A stretch of DNA of 64,000 nt from Ctenosaura bakeri (taxonomy: Eukaryota > Chordata > Lepidosauria > Squamata > Iguanidae), in NCBI GenBank assembly GCA_948474755.1, contig CAOLHI010000063.1, positions 806,001 to 870,000 on the forward strand, in the 5' to 3' direction. The notes beneath the pieces were generated by a model that was given only the letters and a program-made list of their open reading frames with translations, made no database searches and was not told the DNA's origin. The first letter of the stretch is position 1; each line of letters begins with the position of its first letter. This document shows positions 56,056 to 64,000 of this stretch, in pieces. The position numbers and the translations under genes were made by a program.

Positions 56056-57540
56056 ATGCTTCATGTCTGTTATGGGCAAAAGGTTGGACTTCCCTAAATA
56101 CTTTTTTGTGGTATGATAAAATTAAAGCAAATGTTGATTTTAATAATCATTTTGTGAGAAGGGCTGTCTTAAGAGTTTGGAATAAATACAAAGTTTTTTT
56201 CTTGTCTTAATGTATCTTTTTGGGGTTTCTGTTTAAAAGAGAAATAGTATATAAAGATAAATGAATTACGTATAATCATTTGTTAACAATGGACGTTACT
56301 AAATCATTACTGAGTAATCCACATTATTAAATAAAAATAAATGTTTGATGGAAAATAAAAGCTAATTATTTATTCAGGAAGGATTTGATTTTAGATGGTT
56401 TGTTTATAGATGATTGACAGATTGTTTTAAGATGGATAAAAAATTATTAGGGTTTGAGGTATCTAAAACTGAATTTGAGAAGATGCATGGATGATGTACA
56501 TTTGATTGCCAAAATGTATATAATTGCTAAAAATTGAGAAGAAAGATAAACAAATCAAAGATTGTATGATTAAAGGGGCTCAAAATATTGACCATCAAAT
56601 TCAGTTAGCGGAGTAGGAAAGGATGTGGACAAAAGACTTGAAATGTATTCTACATAATGATCTTTGAGAAAAATTTTATGAAATGGTGTATAGATGGTAT
56701 TTAGCACCAGAAAGGTTGTCCAAAATGTATAACGGTTCTTCTACTATTTATTGGAAATGCAAGAAAGAAGAAGGTGTTTTTTTTATATGTGTTGGATATG
56801 TGAAAAAGTAAAGAAATTATGGATTTTGAGACACTATTTTAAAAATATTTTAAAAATTAAGATGAAACTTCAGCCAGCAATGTGTGTGCTGGGACTGATG
56901 GGTGATCAGATAAGCAAGATTAATAGAAGAACTTTACAGTATGTGACTATGGCAACCAGGTTGTTGTTGGCACAGAGATGGAAACAGAGAGAGATCTCAA
57001 CATAAGAAGATTGAATGCTGAAGTTTTCTGACTTGATTGAAATGAATAAAGTAACTGTAATGCTGAAAGATGGATTTATGAGTAATTTTAAAAAGGATTG
57101 GAATGGAGTCATGATATTCTTCACTAAAGCATTGGGGAAGTTTTTGGAATTTTAGAGTGATTATAGATAGTGATTATTTTTAACAGAAGTATTTTTACAT
57201 TAGTTTTATTAACAATCTAATTAGATAAAATTAAGTATATTACTTTTACTATAGTTTTGCTTACTGTATTGTTACACTATTATATTCATTGTAATTTAGT
57301 GGAAGTTTATCAGTGTTTTAGCATATAGCCATCAGCTGAGAGGTTGGAGCTCAAACAAGTCTTAAGCCCTGTAATGTTATGTAGTTTTGGTTGTTTAGTG
57401 TAGTTAGTTTAGTCTTATTTATGTGTGGTTCTGAATGTGTTTTTTATTTTTTTCTCTTTGTTGATTTGCGTATCTTTAGTTGTTTTATATATTTAGGTTT
57501 ATGTGTGTTTAATAAAAATATTTTTTTTAAAAACCAAATT
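56056..57540 (+). mobile_element. L1 3' fragment, old
   Basis: The plus strand encodes 'WYDKIKANVDFNNHFVRRAV', 'LRVWNKYK', then 'YRWYLAPERLSKMY', and the Cys motif 'YWKCKKEEG' with 'MCWICEKVKKLW' near 56750-56820. These align with the ORF2 C-terminus of the L1 at 19482-24600. It carries many stops. A non-coding 3' part runs to the A/T-rich end 'taataaaaatatttttttta' near 57530. Confidence 0.78.
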
Positions 57541-59083
57541 GTTCAAACAGCTGCTAGGGTCCCCATCAATCCCACTGGTGTAACAAGAGATTAAAAATAT
57601 CCTGGCTTCAAAGAATCTTGAAGGTCAAAACCAGCAATTCAGATTGGGCACTGAGACTCACTGCAAACCAGTTAAGCTAATTCAATTGTGGAGTTGTATT
57701 TAGCACACAGCATGTTCAGTTAGTACTGTTCCCAGTATTCTTCCTCAGTTAACTCTGATGTTCCAGACAATACTCTGACAGGTATATTTTGCAGTAATTG
57801 TACTTTCTAAGCACTATTAAAAGGGAGTGCTTCATAGTGCACATTTCAGTTATCTGGCAGTTAGTAAGGCACAAATGGCAGTGGCTAGTATGCTTGCTTC
57901 AGGGCAGGGCACAAGTGACACACTCTCTGGCTAGTAAACATTGTTCTTGGTTATCTGAGCTACCTAAGTATCTAGTAGAACCACTGGATTTAAGGAGAAC
58001 TCTAAAGATACAAACCTGACTCTTAAGCAGACTGTAGACCTGAGGGCAAGTGGTACGTGCTGCGTTGTTCTGGTCAAACATTTGCAAATGATACTCTGGC
58101 AGTAGGGCCAAGATTTAAACAACTTAGTAGAAGGAAGAGTTCAAAAGGGAAGGACATCACCTGAGCCAGGGAAAGCAAGAACAGTTTTTATCTTTCCTTA
58201 CTTGTCAGCACATAGGGGAAAAAGATCTATTCTTTCTTACACCTAGGCTATTGAATAACACTGTAATACATCTCAGAGTTTAGGAAGGTTACTTCATTTA
58301 GACAAGGAATCTGAAAATCAGCCAGCCAGCATGCCCAGTGACCCGTGCTGACTGAGGGATTCCAGGTGCTATACTCCAAAACAGGTATTTTTTCTGAGCC
58401 CTGCTGCATGCTGGATTCACCCTGTGCAAGCTATGGTTAATCTCCTCTCAAACCCAGGACTGGGTCTTGATTTAGTTTCTTCTGCCTCAGTATGGTCCAA
58501 ATTAGATTACTACCTTGGCTGCCCAGCTGACTGGGGTGCCACCCCTGGGGAGGAAGCTTTGTAGCATCTGGAATCAGAATGTTGGGAGTACTGGGAATGT
58601 CAGGCCCAGCCTCATAGTTCAACAAGGCTCTGTGGTTGTTTAGCCACCCTTCTCCACTTTCCTTCTGCCAGGCTCCACCTTTTTTTTTTTTTTTTTGGCT
58701 CACACCAGAGGCTGTGTCCAGCAACTATCTCATCCGGGGCTTATTTTTTTGCAGATCTGTCAAGCTGTTCATTAGTTCCCTCTCTTCTTTAGGCAACCTC
58801 AGCTTCTTATAACTGCATAAGCTCAGAAAAGCAGGCCCTTCTGACTTGCTTCTTTGCTCAGGGGCTGAACTGGGGAAAGTGACTTTCTTGGCTATGGCTC
58901 CCCGAGTCTCCATACTGGCTGGAGGATTCTGGATTTTGTAGTCTAAACAGTAACTTTCAAAAATTCTACCCAGTGGGATGGAGCTATTCTGAATGTTTCT
59001 CCAGTAAAGTAGATGAGTAGCAAGAATGTGCTTCTCGTTCTCTGTAGACCACACCCTAACTTGGGTCTAACTCTTACCCACAG
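57541..59083. other. PNPLA6 intron 3, last part
   Basis: No gene or clear repeat family apart from a T-run at 58679-58696, which may be the tail of a small reverse-strand retroposed sequence. Confidence 0.4.
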
Positions 59084-59171
59084 GTGTTGGGTGTTGTAAT
59101 AGGAGTTGGGCTTTCTGTGCTTCTTGTTGCCGCTTTGATCCTGGTATTGATCCGACGGTTTCGCCTCCAGA
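59084..59171 (+). CDS. PNPLA6: PNPLA6 exon 4, transmembrane helix
   Basis: The acceptor 'cttacccacag' ends at 59083 and the donor GTAAGT starts at 59172. It is 88 bases and leaves phase 1. It encodes residues 37-65: a hydrophobic run beginning 'VLGVVIGVGLSVLL' and ending 'LVLIRRFRLQ'. In NTE this single helix anchors the enzyme in the ER membrane with the bulk of the protein on the cytoplasmic side. Human PNPLA6 has 'VLGVMIGAGVAVVV' at the same place. The basic residues after the helix fit a cytoplasmic flank. Confidence 0.93.
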
Positions 59172-59293
59172 GTAAGTTACCCTTTGGCTTTGGGAAGTGG
59201 AAGGATTGTAGAGAGGTGATTTTGCCTGAAACAGTTTTTGTCCAGGCCTGCTGTTTTCCTCATCTTGTTACCTCTGTCCCACGTTCTCTGCAG

Positions 59294-59376
59294 AAGTTCA
59301 GGCTCAGGAGCAACCCAAGTATCGATTTCGCAAGCGAGACAAAGTGCTGTTCTACGGACGGAAGATTATGCGCAAG
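59294..59376 (+). CDS. PNPLA6: PNPLA6 exon 5
   Basis: The acceptor 'gttctctgcag' ends at 59293 and the donor GTAATG starts at 59377. It is 83 bases, closing the split codon from exon 4 and ending in phase 0. It encodes residues 66-93 and contains '[19 protein letters not shown]', nearly identical to human PNPLA6 and PNPLA7. This is the conserved basic juxtamembrane segment. Intron 4 before it is only 122 bases. Confidence 0.95.
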
Positions 59377-59561
59377 GTAATGAGAAGGGAAGGGGTCAGA
59401 GGACAGGTACTGGAGCCCTTCAGATTTGTTGCTTGACCAGGAGGCCACTGCATATAATATAGTGTCTTGGTGGACACATTTTATGCATCCTACGGATTGC
59501 TGGGGCTTCAGGGAGGTGATCTGGACAGTGGTTAGGAATGTAGAGAATTAGCATCTGACAG

Positions 59562-59590
59562 TCTCTCTGTCTCTCTGTCTCTCTCTCTCA
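59562..59590 (+). repeat. Short CTCT/CTGT microsatellite
   Basis: Alternating 'tctctctgtctctctgtctc' in intron 5. Confidence 0.8.
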
Positions 59591-59833
59591 GCTAGGTAGA
59601 CCTTTGAAATAGTTAACATCTAATTAGTAAACAATTAATTTTCTATTCCATTCATTATTATTTTTTTGCAAAAAATAAAAATATTGTTTCAGTCACTAAA
59701 TGGTAACATGACTGATATTTCTCAGTGTTCGAATTTGTTTTAGGCCATTTTTAGTCATTGTGAATGGTTGTTACTTCTACAATATGTTCACTGGGTTAGC
59801 AAATTAATTTCTATATATTTTCCTTCTTGTTGT

Positions 59834-60020
59834 TGCGTGTCTTCTAGTCGCTTCTGACTTATGGTGACTCTAAGCTGAATCTACCATGGGATTTTCTGGG
59901 GCTGAGAGATATGATGCACCCAAGGTCACCCAGTGGGTTTCCATGGCCAAATGGGGAATCGAACCCTGGTCTCCAGGTTCATAGTCCAACACTCAAATGA
60001 TTATGCCAAACTGGCTCTCC
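59834..60020 (-). mobile_element. tRNA-derived SINE of the ACA-tail type
   Basis: On the minus strand: 'gagagccagtttggcataat', then B-box-like 'gggttcgattcc', 'ggaaacccactgggtgacct', and the tail 'agtcagaagcgactagaag', 'acacgcaacaacaag'. Copy of the element at 50478-50655. Lies in intron 5. Confidence 0.8.
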
Positions 60021-60291
60021 TTTTCCTTACTACTTTAATATTAATAAATATTGATCCAATTATTTTCCATTTCTGCATTAGCCACCACATTGACATTTCC
60101 ATTGCAAGGAAAGGTTCCTATTTCCCCGCAGAGCATGACTCTGGAAGATGATCCTAATCATAGAGGTACCTTCTTCACAATCAGTGAATGTACATAACAA
60201 GAGGTGTATTGGAGCAATAAAAGAGTTTTCCCAGGCACATTTTAGGTTTATTGCAGGGACCTTCTTCTAACCACATCCATTCTCTTGACAG

Positions 60292-60386
60292 GTTTCTCAA
60301 TCCACATCCTCGCTTGTAGACACCACCATGTCTGCTTCTCGGCCACGCATGAAGAAGAAACTCAAAATGCTAAATATTGCTAAAAA
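60292..60386 (+). CDS. PNPLA6: PNPLA6 exon 6
   Basis: The acceptor 'tctcttgacag' ends at 60291 and the donor GTGAGG starts at 60387. It is 95 bases, starting in phase 0 and leaving phase 2. It encodes residues 94-124, including '[20 protein letters not shown]' and the basic '[11 protein letters not shown]'. The [10 protein letters not shown] text is characteristic of PNPLA6; PNPLA7 differs here, which decides between the two paralogues. Confidence 0.95.
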
Positions 60387-61073
60387 GTGAGGAGATAAAT
60401 TGTTGTGAGTGGCTGTGGGAATGCCCATTGTTAAGGAGTTAAGGGGCATCTTTGGGCAGTGTACCTGGAATATTAAGGAGGCTGAGCTAAGCCCAGAATC
60501 ATGTATTCAGATAAATGAGCCAGATTCAGGCACTTCTTGGGCTAAATTAAGTTTTCAGGCCAGAGATTCTCCTCCCCTGCATTAGCCAATTCTTTGGATG
60601 TTGCTCTATCTCCCTTCCAGTTAAGCATCAGTGTTCTCTGCAAAAACAAGAGCTAGAAAACATGCTTCAGAATTAAAAAAGAAAAAAAAGTGGGTCCTTT
60701 TATTTTAAAAATGTGCATGTTGCTTACACATAATTAGCTATTGTGGACATAAGTGACAGTCAGGTTAGACTGCTGCTTTAGCGTTGAAATAGAGGACAAA
60801 TTCAAGGTTTATGGATGAACAGGATGTCCCCTCCAGACCATAATGATAAACTCCTCTGTTTGGAAAAACACCTGTTTGCTTCCTCTAAAATGGATGCATT
60901 TTCACAAAACCAAACCAAAAGGGAGAAAAAAACCTGGCCTTTGGCTGCTTATTCTCTTGGATAAGGAAGGGAAAACTGGCTTTCCTCCCTCTTTGGTGTG
61001 GGCATTTCCATTTCTTGCAAGAGGAACCTGTTTTCTTGACTGAGGTATCTCAGTCCTTTTTTTCCTTGGTCAG

Positions 61074-61214
61074 GATCCTGCGCATCAAGAAAGAGCTGCC
61101 AACTCTTCAACTGAAGGAGCCACCCCCCTCTGTCCTGGAAGCTGATCTCACAGAGTTTGACGTGGCCAACTCACATCTCCCCTCTGAGGTGCTCTACATG
61201 CTTAAGAATGTGCG
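61074..61214 (+). CDS. PNPLA6: PNPLA6 exon 7
   Basis: The acceptor 'ccttggtcag' ends at 61073 and the donor GTGAGT starts at 61215. It is 141 bases, closing the split Lys codon and leaving an Arg codon open (CG). It encodes residues 125-171, with '[16 protein letters not shown]' and '[16 protein letters not shown]', which lead into the first cyclic-nucleotide-binding-like domain. The 'EFD' is as in PNPLA7 (human PNPLA6 has 'EGD'), but the rest of the gene fits PNPLA6. The patatin catalytic domain is beyond the window. Confidence 0.95.
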
Positions 61215-62497
61215 GTGAGTATTTGTCAGGGATTAATGTAATCTTAGTTCAGGGTCTTGGTGTACAGTGAGGGAAGCTGCAGAAAGTGCCTTGGCAGCAG
61301 CTAGCTCTATAGTAGAATAGAGAGTGCGTTCCTCTGCAAAAGATCCTGTTTTCAGACTGGACTTTCATCTGGGCTCTAGTCTCAAAGGTAAGAAGTAAGA
61401 TGATCATGGCTGCAACCAGAGAAGGACAATTTCACAGCTCTTACTTTCTAATCTGGTACTGAGGAGCATGACATCTCTTTTAAAATTGTGGTATGTCCCC
61501 TGAAAAGTAGCACATTTCACCAAAAAAAAAAAAAAATTCTAGAAATGTGAGCACTCATGGAGCTTTGTGGAGCTGCTTTTATTGACTTATTTTCCTTCTC
61601 TTGCCATTTCTCTGACCTTCTGGAGATTACGATGACAAGAGCTGAGTTTCCTATCAATGTCTCTGTGTTCCACTTGCACAGAAGCATGCATAGGAGGGTG
61701 CTATTGAGTCCATGTCCTGCTTATGGACTCTCCTGGAACTTTGGGGCAGGGCGGTTAAATGAGAAGAAGATGTTAGACTAGGTGGGCCCTTTGACTGGGA
61801 AGAAGAGCTCTTCTTATGTTCACTGATCTCAGTGCTCGTACTCCCTACTGTTCAAGGCAGAGCTTGGAAAAAATTTCTCCTTCAGACTACAGCTCACAAA
61901 AATCCCCAGTAGTATTGCTGCCTGGGGGATTCAGCAGTAAAGAAATAATTTTTCCAAGATATAAAATCAGGTTTGGCCACTGAAAATGTAAACAGCACAC
62001 TATATATTAGTTTTGAACATGTCCAAAAGCTAAATAACACTGTACATATGTCTATATCTCTCTATATTATATTATTACTGTGTTATGTATTGTATTGCTG
62101 TATTTATACTGTATTTACTGTATTACTGTACGTATATATATTATATTATACTGTATACTGTATTTAAACACAAATACTGTATACTGTAAGAGACACACTG
62201 GCCACAGTCTCAGAAGCACCATGAATTGAACTCGATGGCTCACAGTCAGAGAGAGAGGAAGAAGGACACAAAGTGGTGCTTGCTTGGTCACAAGTAAGAC
62301 TGTGTAGTTGGCTTGGTGCCTTTTTTCTTCTCTCAATTTGCTTTGTAAGCAGCACGTGCATGTGCAGGGAAGAAAGAAGCCCTGCTCTCGCTGCCGTGGC
62401 AGTGCCTTCAGGGAAAGCGCAGGGGTACCCTGAAGGGAGACGAAGGGAGGAACAGGGCTCACTCCCTCTCATAGGGGTCCTAGCACCTCAATCATGA
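61215..62497. other. PNPLA6 intron 7, first part
   Basis: No gene. The stretch 62040-62185 is a low-complexity mix of TACTGTAT and TATATT words. An A14 run lies near 61522. Confidence 0.5.
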
Positions 62498-62960
62498 CAC
62501 GCTCCTACGCAAACCTCCCTCTGTTTCTCCCTCTTACTTTGTCCTTGGCAGGCATGCTGAGGGTAACTGCTGTGCATGGGTGCCAGTCCCCCTCCCCCCT
62601 TTGACGACCAGTTCCCTCTCTTCCTCGCTCTTGCTCTCTCTCCCGCAGGCACATTGAAGGCAGCTGTTGTGTGTAGGTGCAAACCTAGTCTCCCCTCCCC
62701 ATCCCACTGTAGCAGCCAGTTCCTTCTTTTCCTCCCCGTATCTTTCTCCTTGCAGACACATCAAAGGCAACTGCTGCACATGGGTCAAACCCCCGCCTCC
62801 CTACCCACCCCACCTCAACAGCCACTTCCCTCCCTCCTTCTCCCCAGCAGGCATATCACAGGCAATTGCTACACAAGGGCACAAACCCTCGCCTCCCCAT
62901 CCCACCCCACCTCACCTCAACAACCAGTTGTCTCTCTTCCTCCCTTTCACTGTCTTCTCA
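62498..62960 (+). repeat. Minisatellite, about 100-bp unit, four copies plus a partial
   Basis: Units start with 'gcaggca' or 'gcagaca' at 62548, 62645, 62752 and 62847, so the period varies from 95 to 107. Each has the order 'ggcaactgctgcacatgggt' type, then C-rich 'ctcccctccccatccc', then 'aacagccagttccct', then T/C-rich. A partial unit precedes (62498-62547). Each unit junction resembles a splice acceptor (pyrimidine tract plus GCAG). Confidence 0.85.
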
Positions 62961-63294
62961 TCCTGCTTCAGCAGCTTCTTCACCTTCAGTGAAATGCTGC
63001 AGAACAGCTTCTGTTGTGTTCTTCTGAATACTTGTTTTTTTTTTATCTGATGTATGGCAGGCTCACTATATTTGCAAATTACACAGACAAGCTCCATTAG
63101 TCAAGGAGTGGTCTACTCTTTCTGTGGCAAGCCTTGGGACCACACACATGCGAGGCTTGTAGTCAAGAACTGATGAAAGAGCAAACCCCTCATTGAAATA
63201 ATGGACCTGGTTAGTAATTTGAAAGAGCGAGTCAAGAGATACTACAAGATGTTTAACCAGTATCTTGGAGTACTTAGAGTCACAAAAACAAGGA

Positions 63295-64000
63295 GCTCTG
63301 ATCTTCTTCGATGCAGAGAAGACTTTCAACAATATTTCCTAGACATTTATGATGGAAGTTTTAGAGAAAATGGATTTCAGGAATAATTTTTTTAACTTGG
63401 GTTACAGAGATATATTTGAAACAGAAGGCTCAGATTTTGATAAATAGTGATAAATCAGTGTTCTTTGAGTACAAAAGGATATGAGACAGGGGTGTCCCCT
63501 GTCACCTTTTACCTTTTGTACTGACTTTGGAAGTACTATTAGACAGATTAGACAAGAAGAGAACATCAAAGGAATTACAATTCAGAAGCAAGTCTATGTG
63601 TTGAGAGCTTTTGTGGATGATGATGTGATTTTTTTTTACAAGAGCCTCTTGAGGATTTACAGAAGATTTACTACAAATTTTGTAGGAATATGGGCCCTTA
63701 GTAGGCTTTAAGCTGAACAAAGACAAAACTGTTATGATTAAGAATATGACAAAAGATTAACAGAGAAAATGGATTGAGAAAACAGATTATAGAATAGTAA
63801 AAAAAAGTGAAATATCCGGATGTGTTTTTTGAAACCTAAATACCAAACTGTTTCAGAATAGTTACGCTAAAATGTGTCATGAAATTAAGGAGAACTTGCA
63901 AAAATGGTCTAAACTGAGGTTGTCCTATTGGGAAGGATATTGACCATCAAAATGAATGTCTTACCTAAAGTGACTTTTTGGTGCCAGACAATTCTAATAA
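63295..64000 (+). mobile_element. L1 ORF2 fragment, cut by window edge
   Basis: The plus strand has RT pieces in changing frames: 'FFDAEKTFNNIS' near 63310, 'MEVLEKMDFRNNFFNLGYRD' near 63355, then 'GFKLNKDKTVMIKNM' near 63705, 'AKMCHEIKENLQKWSKLRLS' near 63870 and 'KMNVLPKVTFW' near 63950. These match the L1 RT palm and thumb. Many stops. It continues past the window. Confidence 0.82.

Noticed and set aside
59084..61214. Assignment of the host gene to PNPLA7
   Set aside because: The SQSTSSLVD and [12 protein letters not shown] segments match PNPLA6 rather than PNPLA7, although 'LTEFD' in exon 7 is PNPLA7-like.
62498..62960. CRISPR-like array of spaced repeats
   Set aside because: Units are long, diverged and without distinct spacers, in a vertebrate intron; it is a minisatellite.
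62576..63050. ORFs of 138 and 127 residues in the tandem repeat
   Set aside because: Proline/serine-rich translations of a C-rich minisatellite; no coding evidence.

Overview
The window looks like nuclear DNA of a squamate reptile, most likely a lizard. It holds several CR1 LINEs, L1 elements of different ages, a Bov-B-type RTE remnant, tRNA-derived SINEs and a 5S-rRNA-headed SINE, DIRS tyrosine-recombinase retrotransposons and many short inverted-repeat elements. The coding sequence has vertebrate-type GT/AG introns. The species call is an inference from repeat content.

Only one host gene is recognised: the 5' end of PNPLA6 (neuropathy target esterase, an ER-anchored lysophospholipase) on the + strand. 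A CpG-rich promoter with a perfect TGACGTCA (CRE) site and a probable non-coding first exon lie at 33120-33561. Coding exons follow at 51287-51368 (start ATG at 51330), 53378-53446, 59084-59171, 59294-59376, 60292-60386 and 61074-61214, and the gene runs off the right edge. The exons join in frame and give about 171 residues: a short variable N-terminus, one transmembrane helix, and the conserved basic and SQSTSSLVD segments before the cyclic-nucleotide-binding domains. Intron 1 is about 17.7 kb.

The left third (3870-18536) is a nest of retrotransposons. An old minus-strand DIRS element (here DIRS-B) was split by a younger plus-strand DIRS element (DIRS-A, 5280-11361), which landed inside DIRS-B's own tyrosine recombinase gene. 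It was split again by a 5'-truncated minus-strand CR1 (12594-14870) between its RT and RNase H. Both DIRS elements keep inverted terminal repeats and an internal complementary region. Both have damaged genes, including a lost catalytic arginine in the DIRS-A recombinase. Next, at 19482-24600, is a minus-strand L1 with a 16-bp target-site duplication, a full-length 5' UTR and ORF1, and an internal deletion of the ORF2 endonuclease.

From 24617 to 33000 the sequence is intergenic, with SINEs, an RTE remnant, a 5S-derived SINE, a compound CTG/ATT microsatellite and a 327-bp palindrome built on two head-to-head CR1 tails. The PNPLA6 introns hold three plus-strand CR1 copies (41772-44600, 45616-46372, 51902-53174), an old minus-strand CR1 fragment, L1 fragments, nested MITE-like repeats, a strong G-quadruplex motif and a roughly 100-bp minisatellite after exon 7.

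No bacterial operons, CRISPR arrays, rRNA genes or free-standing tRNA genes were seen. All mobile-element proteins are broken. No system that is plainly new was found; the most unusual items are the DIRS-in-DIRS nest, a gag with an SR-protein-like domain, and sequence defects shared between CR1 copies.
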